Shown here: in pieces, positions 5,767 through 11,710 of the stretch | Position numbering within the stretch: position 1 is the first letter of the stretch | Layout: the number at the start of each line of letters is the position of its first letter | Assembly (NCBI RefSeq): GCF_014287895.1 | Contig: NZ_JACOPP010000039.1 | Location: 1-18,972 of the forward strand | Direction of reading: 5' to 3' | DNA length: 18,972 bases | From: Lawsonibacter hominis | GTDB lineage: Bacteria > Bacillota > Clostridia > Oscillospirales > Oscillospiraceae | Translations under genes and position numbers: made by a program | Notes under the pieces: generated by a model | The model's input: the letters and a program-made list of their open reading frames with translations, nothing else | Told to the model about the DNA's origin: nothing | Database searches by the model: none

Positions 5767-6111
5767 TCACCAGGGCCGGAAGCCGGGGCCGAAGGGCGGG
5801 CGCGCAAAGGGGGGACACCGGCGGCATCCGGCGGGCGGACGCACGATCGGAGGAAAGAAAACCGGCGGAAAGACAGCCGGAGGAAAAACAGCGGGCGGAA
5901 CTGTGTCCCGCGGGATCACAGCGATATTGGATGCCGATATTTGCGGCGGTATGCTGTTCGCCATTACGCCGTTGTACCGGATGCGGATCAGGTCACCGGG
6001 GCGGAACCGGCGTGCATCCGGTGTATTTACAAGGATCGTTTGCCGTGTATCAAGATCCAGTACGAGCAGGCGTTCCCACTGTACCTCGATCACGACGGCT
6101 TGCATGAGCAT
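5767..6111 (-). CDS. Small OB-like protein with proline-rich tail, 114 aa
   Basis: The N-terminal 65 residues are a compact beta-rich unit: MLMQAVVIEVQW, LLVLDLDTRQTILVNT, FRPGDLIRIRYNGVMANSIPPQISA. This unit is clearly paralogous to the cysteine-rich 76-aa protein upstream (LLVCDCYTHQEVLVHT; IRYSGAMTMSIPPQITA). The layout, ending in GD-x-I-x-I-x-Y-x-G-x-M-x-x-S-I-P-P-Q, recalls small extracytoplasmic OB-fold proteins such as DUF3221 (pattern resemblance only). The C-terminal 45 residues are a PPAVF/PPVFF-type repeat, then a Cys-x-x-Cys pair and an RPPFGPGF end, as in structural or coat proteins. ATG 6111 is chosen for its 8-bp spacing from AGGAGG; a GTG at 6120 overlaps that site. No signal peptide. 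Function unknown. Confidence 0.75.
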   Translation of the reverse strand: MLMQAVVIEVQWERLLVLDLDTRQTILVNTPDARRFRPGDLIRIRYNGVMANSIPPQISASNIAVIPRDTVPPAVFPPAVFPPVFFPPIVRPPAGCRRCPPFARPPFGPGFRPW

Positions 6112-6236
6112 GCATGACACCTCCTATCGTCATATTACAGGATATGCCGACTGGAGACAGACGGAGACAGACGGCGCTTGGACGCCGGGGAAAGGCCGCG
6201 GTGTGCAGCGGAAAGGACCATGGCGCCGGTATGTAG

Positions 6237-6264
6237 AAAAACGCCTCCAAGGAAGGGAGGGCGT
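6237..6264 (-). terminator. Terminator on the minus strand
   Basis: ACGCCCTCC and GGAGGCGT pair around CTTCCTT and are followed by TTTTC (minus strand). It would end read-through from the 76-aa gene before the 114-aa gene. Confidence 0.6.
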
Positions 6265-6285
6265 CCGCTCCAGCTTGCCGAAAAA

Positions 6286-6504
6286 GCCTCACAGAGTTCG
6301 CGCCCGTGCCCAAGCCTGCAGAGCAGGCGCGGAAATGCCCTTGGGGTACAGGCGCGAATCCAGTCCAATCCGTTTGCTCCGGCGACATGTGCGTCGGAGC
6401 AAACGCTTCTTGGCCTGTAAGTGTGCCAGATGTCCGCCGTAAGCGGACGGCGAGTGCCCGCAGCAGGCCGCAGCTCCTTCGGAAAGGTGGCAAAGCCACT
6501 TTTT
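6286..6504 (+). repeat. Structured intergenic repeat, copy 1
   Basis: The copy opens with GCCTCACAGAGTTC. It holds a perfect 10-bp stem GTTTGCTCCG (6372-6381) / CGGAGCAAAC (6395-6404) around GCGACATGTGCGT. A larger stem GGCCTG (6412-6417) / CAGGCC (6464-6469) encloses a hairpin GTCCGC / GCGGAC (6432-6448). It closes with GTGGC-AAA-GCCAC-TTTTT. Copy 2 at 10144-10317 has the same order of parts with different stem sequences. It has no credible coding frame and may be a non-coding RNA or a non-autonomous mobile repeat. Confidence 0.7.
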
Positions 6505-6511
6505 GACACGC

Positions 6512-6541
6512 AAAGGCGGGCGCCGGAGGGCGCCCGCCTTT
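6512..6541. terminator. Strong bidirectional hairpin after the 76-aa gene
   Basis: AAAGGCGGGCGCC (6512-6524) and GGCGCCCGCCTTT (6529-6541) are a 13-bp perfect inverted repeat just beyond the stop codon of the 76-aa gene. T-runs are short (TTTG). Confidence 0.65.
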
Positions 6542-6543
6542 GT

Positions 6544-6774
6544 TCAACCGCAGGGACAGTGAAGATCGATGCAGGTTGCGGTGATCTGCGGCGGTATACT
6601 CATGGTCATGGCCCCGCTGTAACGGATACAGACACAATCGCCGCACGAGAAACAGCAGGCTCGATCGGTGTGTACCAGAACCTCTTGATGCGTATAGCAA
6701 TCGCAGACCAGAAGCCGGCAGCATTCCACACACAGCACCCGTGCGATCATTGTAACTGAGGAATTTTGTTCCAA
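6544..6774 (-). CDS. Cysteine-rich small OB-like protein, 76 aa
   Basis: I start the protein at TTG 6774, because GGAGGTG lies 9 bp upstream; the in-frame ATG nine codons later (MIARVLCVECC) has no site. The product has 13 cysteines in 76 residues, among them ECC, CDC, ACC, SCGDCVC and a CPCG end. Its frame is otherwise the same as the 114-aa paralog downstream: LLV-x-D-x-x-T/Y-x-Q-x-x-LV-x-T, then C-I-R-Y-S-G-A-M-T-M-S-I-P-P-Q-I. Several cysteines replace hydrophobic residues of that paralog. There is no signal peptide. A cysteine-rich protein inside a spore-related operon could be a cross-linked coat component or a metal-binding protein; neither is shown. Confidence 0.75.
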   Translation of the reverse strand: MEQNSSVTMIARVLCVECCRLLVCDCYTHQEVLVHTDRACCFSCGDCVCIRYSGAMTMSIPPQITATCIDLHCPCG

Positions 6775-6814
6775 GGCTATTCTCACCTCCGAAGAACTGC
6801 AGTACGAGCTGCAA

Positions 6815-6844
6815 TACATTCTATGCAGCGGCCGGGGGCAGGTG
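6815..6844 (-). promoter_or_regulatory. Possible mother-cell (sigma-K/E-like) promoter before the 76-aa gene
   Basis: On the minus strand CACC (6841-6844), a 15-bp gap and CATAGAATGTA (6815-6825) resemble the sigma-K pattern mACm / CATAnnnTA with one mismatch and a slightly short spacer. CATAGAAT also differs from the sigma-E -10 at one position only. Confidence 0.35.
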
Positions 6845-6908
6845 CATTTCAGCGGAGGCATCTCTCCGGCCTGGAAGCAGGGGCGGGAAGGCCGCAGGCT
6901 CCCCGGCG

Positions 6909-7787
6909 TCACCGTGGACCTGTGTGGTGATAAGTATAGCCCCATTCATAGGTCATAAGCAGCACTTCGTTGACGGCTTCGGCAATGGCGCGGTAGTTGT
7001 GGCCCTCGTACAGCAGCCCCGGCTGGTCGGCGGAGGTCTTGGGGGCCAGTGCGGCGATGACCGGATAGCCCAGGGGATTGAGCAGTGCGGTCAGGCGGCC
7101 GAGAAAAGCGGCATAGGCCGATGCGTCCTCGGGAAAGACATACTCAAAGTCCACATCCAGACCCCGGTAGCCCTTTTCCTCCAGCGTGCGCCGGAGGTTG
7201 GAGATCAGCGCATCCTGCACCGTTCGGTCGGTGAGGGCGATGTGGGCCAGTTCATTGGAGAAGCCGCCCTCTCCGGTCAGCGTGGACAGGTGCATCAGCG
7301 GGGCCGCGCCCCCCGCCTTGGCCATGGCGATCAGTACGCCGTCATCCAGATCCACCAGCGTCCCGTCCGGGGTAAAGCCATAGGTAAAGGGGGTCAGAAA
7401 GGTCAGATAGGGGACCGTGGACTGGAGCAGGTCCTTGTCGATGAAGGGATAGGCGTACCCATTCACCGAGAGGACGCCCTCGGTCGCGCCCTCATAGGAG
7501 ATGACCAGCGTCTGGCCGGGGTAAAGGACCGGGCCGCCGCCCAAGATCGGGTTGTTGCGATAGAGCTGCCGCAGGCTCATGCCGTATTGCCGGGCGATGG
7601 AAGAGAGGCTTTCACCGGGCTGCACGGTGTGCACCTGCTGGGGAAACTGCACCACCAGCGCCTGCCCCACCACCAGCCGGGGATCGTTCTGCAGGCCGTT
7701 GTCCACCGCCAGCTGGGACAGGGGCACGCCGTATTCCCGGGCGACGGAGGAGAGACTCTCGCCCGGGCGGACTACGTGGATGACCAT
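6909..7787 (-). CDS. sleL: N-terminal segment of the interrupted YaaH/SleL-type spore lysin (two LysM + GH18)
   Basis: The intact gene product would be an N-acetylglucosaminidase acting on cortex peptidoglycan during germination. This segment carries two LysM modules (residues about 2-47, HVVRPGESLSSVAREYG, and 52-97, HTVQPGESLSSIARQYG). The first half of the GH18 barrel follows, with the catalytic signature GLDVDFEYV (Asp211, Asp213, Glu215). At EWGYTY (residues 281-286) the family sequence breaks off; after six foreign codons the frame stops. The family continuation GPPMAVAP is at 1712. The gene starts 10 bp after the amidase stop codon, with a weak GAGGG site, so translation is probably coupled. 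In B. subtilis yaaH belongs to the sigma-E regulon (established). Unexcised, the product would be an inactive LysM protein. Confidence 0.93.
   Translation of the reverse strand: MVIHVVRPGESLSSVAREYGVPLSQLAVDNGLQNDPRLVVGQALVVQFPQQVHTVQPGESLSSIARQYGMSLRQLYRNNPILGGGPVLYPGQTLVISYEGATEGVLSVNGYAYPFIDKDLLQSTVPYLTFLTPFTYGFTPDGTLVDLDDGVLIAMAKAGGAAPLMHLSTLTGEGGFSNELAHIALTDRTVQDALISNLRRTLEEKGYRGLDVDFEYVFPEDASAYAAFLGRLTALLNPLGYPVIAALAPKTSADQPGLLYEGHNYRAIAEAVNEVLLMTYEWGYTYHHTGPR
6930..6938. repeat. att core, distal junction
   Basis: ATAAGTATA identical to 1713-1721. Toward higher coordinates lies the lysin codon string for EWGYTY; toward lower coordinates lie element sequences (CACCACACAGG on the gene strand). 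Confidence 0.85.
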
Positions 7788-7797
7788 GACCCTGCCC

Positions 7798-8538
7798 TCA
7801 GATCAGCGTGACAAAATCACTGCTGGCCCAGCCCATCACCTCTCCAAAGCGCACCAGATACCAGCCCTGCCACTGGTTGAGCACCGTCAGACGGGCTCCG
7901 TCGTAGGCCCGCGCCACCACGGGAGCGGAGCGGTCCGGCCGGTCCCGGATATTCAGATAGCCCCAGGATACGTCCACCACCGCGCTGCGGGGGGACTGGG
8001 GGGTCAGGAAGGGCAGGCCGAAATACTCGGTCAGGGAGAGCGCGATACTGCGGGCCACCGAATCCAGGTTGTTTTTGATCCAGGCCGCGTCGTCCACGTT
8101 ATCATGGTAACCCAGCTCCAGAAAGACCGAAGGGGCCCGCACCCGGCGCACTTCACCGATGGCAATGGTGGGCTCGGCCCGGACGTTGTTGGGCAGAGGA
8201 TAGATTTGTTTCAGACCGTCGGCCACCAGGTTGGCGGCCCGCTGCCCCTCGGCGGAGCCGGGATAGTAGTAGACCAGGATGCCGCGCACCTGTCCGTAGC
8301 GCCCTTCCGGAGCGGCATTGGAGTGGAGGGCTAGGTGCAGGTCGAAATTGCCCGCATTGGAGGCCCGGATCGACGATGCGGCGGTCATATCCGGCGTGTT
8401 GCGCACGTACTGGATGCCGGAGGCCGTCAGATAGGGCACCATGGCATCGGCCAGACGGTTCATCCACTCCTCCTCAGTACCGCCGCTGACATATAGGTTG
8501 TTCTCCTGGGTGGAAGGAGAAAGGTAGATCACAGGCAT
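7798..8538 (-). CDS. N-acetylmuramoyl-L-alanine amidase-like protein with SH3 domain
   Basis: A 246-residue protein: residues 1-175 resemble amidase_3 (cuts the lactam/peptide stem from MurNAc) and residues 186-246 an SH3-type wall-binding domain (LNIRDRPDRSAPVVA ... GWYLVRFGEVMGWASSDFV). His72 in LALHSNAAPE and Glu141 in FLELGYHDN match the family's second histidine and catalytic glutamate. The first zinc histidine (usually in GHGG near residue 8) is missing and replaced by LSPSTQENN, so it may have lost activity or use another ligand. AAAGGAGG lies 6 bp before ATG 8538. No signal peptide is present, which fits a mother-cell or spore location. Its stop codon is 10 bp before the lysin start, so they form an operon. 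Confidence 0.85.
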   Translation of the reverse strand: MPVIYLSPSTQENNLYVSGGTEEEWMNRLADAMVPYLTASGIQYVRNTPDMTAASSIRASNAGNFDLHLALHSNAAPEGRYGQVRGILVYYYPGSAEGQRAANLVADGLKQIYPLPNNVRAEPTIAIGEVRRVRAPSVFLELGYHDNVDDAAWIKNNLDSVARSIALSLTEYFGLPFLTPQSPRSAVVDVSWGYLNIRDRPDRSAPVVARAYDGARLTVLNQWQGWYLVRFGEVMGWASSDFVTLI

Positions 8539-8650
8539 GGGGATACCTCCTTTTTGCCCCATCCTATGCGCGGGCGCAGTTTAAGGGAACCTTTGGAAGC
8601 GGGACGCGTCTAAAAAGTACCGCGCAAACAAAACGAATGGAGGTGCTCCA

Positions 8651-9598
8651 ATGAAACGAAACCGTCTTTTGCTCCCGCTCGCCCTGCTCCTGCTCCTGAC
8701 CTGTGCCTGCAGCGGCGGCAACTCCTCCTCCGCCTCCTCCGCCGGGGAGGAGGCGGCGCCGGAGGCCATGGCCCCCATGGAAGCGACCGTGGCAGACCAG
8801 AGACTGAATTTTTCGGAAAGCGAAAGCGCTGCGGGGGAAAGCCGGGTCTATTCCGACGAGAACGCCAAGCTGATCCGCCGGGCGTCGGCACGGCTCCAGA
8901 CCGACGACTTCTCCGCCGCGGAAGCCGCACTGAACGCCCTGGTGGTGGAACAGGGAGGCTATTATGAAAGCGCCGCGGTGGAGGGCGGCGGCTATTATGA
9001 CCGCAATGCCGCGCGGTACGGCAGCTACGTGATACGGGTGCCCAGGCAGGCCTACGATACGTTTCTGAGCGGCGTGGACGGCGTGGGGTATGTGGTCAGC
9101 CTGAACCAGAGCTCAGAGGAGATCGGAGAGGTCTATTTTGACACCGAGGCCCGCCTGCGCACCCAGCAGACCAAGCAGACGCGGCTGCTCGCGCTGCTGG
9201 AGCAGGCCGCCACCATGGAGGATATCATCGACCTGGAGAACGCCCTCAGCGAGGTGGAGTATCAGATCGAGCAGTACAGCACCGAGCTGCGCCGGTACGA
9301 CAGCCTGGTGGATTACGCCACCATCGGCGTGGAGCTGTACGAGGTGCGCCGCCTCAGCGACGGCGCCGGGACCGCCGACCGCCTGGGGACGCGGATCTCA
9401 ACCGCCCTTTCGGAGGGAGCGCAGGGGGCGGGGGAAGCGCTGGGCAATGTCATCGTCTGGTGCGCCTATCACCTGATCGCCCTGCTGGTGCTGGCGGCCG
9501 CGGCGGCCGTGGTCCTGGCCGTATGCCTGCGCCGCAGAAAAAAGCGCGCCGCACCGCCCGCAGCGTCTGCCCCCGCTGAACCGCCGGCCCAGGAGTGA
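8651..9598 (+). CDS. DUF4349 membrane-anchored lipoprotein-like protein
   Basis: A 315-residue envelope protein of the DUF4349 type; the molecular role is unknown. Residues 1-20 are a signal peptide with a run of leucines ending TCAC. Cys20 is a possible lipid site, although the -3 residue is Thr rather than Leu. A Ser/Gly/Glu-rich linker follows to about residue 65. The DUF4349 core (ENAKLIRRASARLQTDDF; GGYYESAAVEGGGYYD; SYVIRVP) comes next, then a coiled coil at about 155-215, and a transmembrane helix at about 268-292 with a basic RRRKKR stop and a Pro/Ala tail. GGAGGTG is 6 bp before the ATG. It is transcribed divergently from the amidase operon. Confidence 0.9.
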   Translation: MKRNRLLLPLALLLLLTCACSGGNSSSASSAGEEAAPEAMAPMEATVADQRLNFSESESAAGESRVYSDENAKLIRRASARLQTDDFSAAEAALNALVVEQGGYYESAAVEGGGYYDRNAARYGSYVIRVPRQAYDTFLSGVDGVGYVVSLNQSSEEIGEVYFDTEARLRTQQTKQTRLLALLEQAATMEDIIDLENALSEVEYQIEQYSTELRRYDSLVDYATIGVELYEVRRLSDGAGTADRLGTRISTALSEGAQGAGEALGNVIVWCAYHLIALLVLAAAAAVVLAVCLRRRKKRAAPPAASAPAEPPAQE

Positions 9599-9649
9599 GC
9601 GGGCGCGTTTTCCCTCCGGGCGGAGGGTAAAGATGCGTCCGATCGTCGG

Positions 9650-10005
9650 CTACATACCAGCGGGGTGGGTATGCCCCCGGCAGAGGATGGAATGCCCCTC
9701 GGCCTCCAACCGGGCCCGCTGGTGGCCGGCCCAGGCGGCGATGGAGACGAAAATGCCCGCGGCGGCGGGGTCGGTAAGACCCGCGCCGCTCCTCGGGGCA
9801 AAATGGTCCCGGATATCCCCCACGGTGAGCGCCTGCCCGAAGGGGGCCCGACGCACGTCCGGTCATAGTCCCTGGGCGGGGACAGGCACATTCGCGTCTT
9901 GCCGTATGGTTCGATGGCCTTTGGATCGGTCACGATCTGCACCCGGGGCATACCGTTGTCCCGCAGCAGCATCGCGTTGAAATCCTTTTCATCCTCATTT
10001 GCCAT
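9650..10005 (-). pseudogene. Decayed MGMT-family (alkyltransferase-like) gene
   Basis: The start is sound (AGGAGG 8 bp before ATG 10005), and the first frame runs MANEDEKDFNAMLLRDNGMP ... SPPRDYDRT. Near 9855 the frame shifts by one base; the second frame continues VRRAPFGQALTVGDIRDHF ... GIFVSIAAWAGHQRAR. The segment MRR-x-P-[FY]-G-x-x-L-T-V-G-x-IRD is characteristic of the small MGMT/ATL-like DNA-binding family. After AWAGHQRA the sequence jumps to LEAEGHSILCRGHTHPAGM, so about 35 residues that carry PYWR and the GGI-x-x-Q segment are missing, and the usual C-terminal strand is absent too. One frameshift, one internal deletion and a shortened end make a working protein unlikely. Confidence 0.75.
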
Positions 10006-10079
10006 GTCCCGAGCCTCCTGAACCCAGGAGCGCCTGCTTTTTACCGTCATGCAATGAAATGGCTTCAAACAATGAAACG

Positions 10080-10113
10080 CACCGGCGCCCCGGGCCAATA
10101 GCCCGGGGCGCCG
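10080..10113. repeat. 34-bp direct repeat containing a hairpin, copy A
   Basis: A stem CGGCGCCCCGGGC / GCCCGGGGCGCCG with loop CAATA. The whole 34 bp, starting CACCGG, recurs at 10324-10357 without mismatch. The two copies bracket the structured repeat copy 2. Confidence 0.8.
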
Positions 10114-10143
10114 CAGCATGTCAAAAAATCCTCCCGCAGGAGA

Positions 10144-10317
10144 GCCTCGCAGAGTTCCGTCGTCCGCAGACGACGGAATAAAATCAAAGACGGTCATTTC
10201 CGGGGACATGTGCCTCGGAAATAACACTTCTCACGAGATTTTTGCCGACCATTTCGCAAGAAATCGAGGTGAAAATTTCGTGCAGCCTTCTCGAAAAAGT
10301 GGCTTCGCCACTTTTTC
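10144..10317 (+). repeat. Structured intergenic repeat, copy 2
   Basis: It opens with GCCTCGCAGAGTTC (13 of 14 as in copy 1). Then come a hairpin CCGTCGTC / GACGACGG (10157-10176) and the stem GTCATTTCCG (10193-10202) / CGGAAATAAC (10216-10225) with loop GGGACATGTGCCT. A long stem CACGAGATTTT (10232-10242) / AAAATTTCGTG (10272-10282) encloses ATTTC-GCAA-GAAAT. After GCAGCCTTC comes the terminator-like AAAAAGTGGC-TTC-GCCACTTTTT. The order and loop match copy 1 while the stems differ. Confidence 0.7.
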
Positions 10318-10323
10318 GACAGT

Positions 10324-10357
10324 CACCGGCGCCCCGGGCCAATAGCCCGGGGCGCCG
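10324..10357. repeat. 34-bp direct repeat containing a hairpin, copy B
   Basis: Identical to 10080-10113. It lies 58 bp beyond the stop of the CofE-like gene and may act as its 3' hairpin; no T-run follows on the minus strand. Confidence 0.8.
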
Positions 10358-10415
10358 GTGTGTCCCAAAAGCCCCGCAGCGCTTCGCCGCCGCAGCGGCG
10401 GGCGGCGCGCCTGCG

Positions 10416-11609
10416 TTATTCCGTGGTATAATTGTCGAAATAGCCCTGGATATGGACGATGGGGGTCCCCTTGTCGCCCGAGCCGGAGGTCAGGTCGCAC
10501 AGGGAGCCGATCAGGTCGGTGAGCCGCCGGGGGGTAGTGCCCTGAGCGGCCATCTTGCCCACCAGACTGCCGTCCTTCTTCTGAATCTCGCCCTTGATGG
10601 CATCCCGCAGGGCCTCGCCGGAGAGGGCGGCAAAATCATTATCCGCCAGATACTTCAGCTTGAGCTCGTTGGGCGTACCCTCCAGCCCGGCGGTGTAAGC
10701 GGGGGAGACCACCGGGTCGGCCAGCTCCCAGATTTTGCCTACCGGGTCCTTGAAGGCCCCGTCGCCGTAGACCATGACTTCCACGTGCCGGCCGGTCTCA
10801 GAGAGCAGCCGGGCCTGAATGGCCTCCACCAGGCCCTGGCAGTCCCGGGGAAAGAGCTTCACTTTATCCTCCGTGGATTTGTTGGAGCCCAGCAGGCCGT
10901 ATCGCTCATTGCAGCCGCTGCCGTTCACCGGGGCGGTCATGATCTCGTCCAGCCCCAGCACCCGTTCCGCTCCGGCGGCTTTCAGACGCCGCTTGGTGCG
11001 CTGGCGGGTATGGATATCGCAGCAGAGCACATCCCTGGCATAGGGCAGGATGGCTTTGGGGTCGTTGGCGAAGAGGATCTCCGCCTCCGCGCCGCTTTCC
11101 CGGATGAGCTGGGCGTAATAGTCCACATAGTCCACACCGGTGAATGGATGGGTGGTGTATCCGAACAGCTCGCGGTAGCGCTCCAGGGTAAGCACGTCCC
11201 GATAGGGGTCTACGCCCTTTTCGTCCATCCGGTCCACGTCGATCAGATGGTTGCCCACCTCGTCCGAGGGATAGGAGAGCATCAGGACGATTTTTTTGGC
11301 GCCTTTGGCAATGCCCCGCAGGCAGATGGCAAAGCGGTTCCGGCTGAGGATGGGGAACAGTACGCCTACCGTGCCGCCGCCCAGTTTGGCGCGCACGTCG
11401 GCGGCGATGTCGTCCACGGTGGCGTAATTTCCCTGGGCCCGGGCCACGATGGCCTCGGTCATGGCAATTACGTCCCGGTCACGGACGGAAAAGCCGTCCT
11501 GGCGGGCGGCCTCAAGAACAGACTGGGTGACGATCTCCACCAGGTCGTCCCCGCTGCGGATGATGGGAGCGCGAATCCCCCTTGATACGGTACCGACCAT
11601 CCGGCTCAT
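10416..11609 (-). CDS. Coenzyme F420-0:L-glutamate ligase (CofE)-like protein
   Basis: A 397-residue cytosolic protein that matches, from memory of clostridial annotations, the CofE-like F420-gamma-glutamyl ligase family. Telling segments are GTVSRGIRAPIIRSGDDL at the N terminus, RDRDVIAMTEAIVARAQGNY (the family's D-x-V-x-x-T-E-x-V-V-A-x-Q-G), LSRNRFAICLRGIAKGAKK, LSYPSDEVGNHL, and the C-terminal ATP/metal-binding VYGDGAFKDP. It is longer than archaeal CofE (about 250 aa), and clostridia of this type do not generally make F420, so it may ligate glutamate to another acceptor. AGGAG is 9 bp before the ATG. It has its own promoter and is the only gene in its transcript. Confidence 0.8.
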   Translation of the reverse strand: MSRMVGTVSRGIRAPIIRSGDDLVEIVTQSVLEAARQDGFSVRDRDVIAMTEAIVARAQGNYATVDDIAADVRAKLGGGTVGVLFPILSRNRFAICLRGIAKGAKKIVLMLSYPSDEVGNHLIDVDRMDEKGVDPYRDVLTLERYRELFGYTTHPFTGVDYVDYYAQLIRESGAEAEILFANDPKAILPYARDVLCCDIHTRQRTKRRLKAAGAERVLGLDEIMTAPVNGSGCNERYGLLGSNKSTEDKVKLFPRDCQGLVEAIQARLLSETGRHVEVMVYGDGAFKDPVGKIWELADPVVSPAYTAGLEGTPNELKLKYLADNDFAALSGEALRDAIKGEIQKKDGSLVGKMAAQGTTPRRLTDLIGSLCDLTSGSGDKGTPIVHIQGYFDNYTTE

Positions 11610-11666
11610 GCAACAACACTCCTAATTCAATTCAAATCATGGCGGCAGCTTTGCCGCGCTGAATGG

Positions 11667-11695
11667 ATTATACTATATTTGCGGAAAGATGTAAA
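11667..11695 (-). promoter_or_regulatory. Sigma-A promoter of the CofE-like gene
   Basis: On the minus strand TTTACA (11690-11695), 17 bp, TATAAT (11667-11672). A small hairpin GCGGCA / TGCCGC lies in the leader (about 11643-11657). Confidence 0.8.
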
Positions 11696-11710
11696 ATCAA
11701 AATTGAACGG

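Larger units (their letters stand above)
1713..6938. mobile_element. Serine-recombinase intervening element inserted in sleL (about 5.2 kb)
   Basis: The element is bounded by a 9-bp direct repeat, ATAAGTATA, at 1713-1721 and 6930-6938, giving a 5,217-bp unit with one repeat copy. Outside the repeats lie the two halves of one GH18 gene in the same orientation. Inside, next to one repeat, is a large serine recombinase gene. The other contents are a 106-aa hypothetical protein, a methyltransferase with an attenuator leader, a cysteine peptide with a 58-aa companion, and two small OB-like paralogs. No capsid, tail, replication or conjugation genes are seen. The arrangement copies that of the skin element in sigK and SPbeta in spsM, which are excised in the sporulating mother cell. 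Timing of excision here is not shown by sequence. Confidence 0.88.

Noticed and set aside
6050..6814. Minus-strand frame of 254 codons across the structured repeat
   Set aside because: It runs through two terminators and the repeat, and conflicts with both paralogous small genes, which have clear starts.
10242..11585. 447-codon plus-strand open frame
   Set aside because: Complete overlap with the CofE-like gene on the other strand, with low-complexity translation and no start signals.
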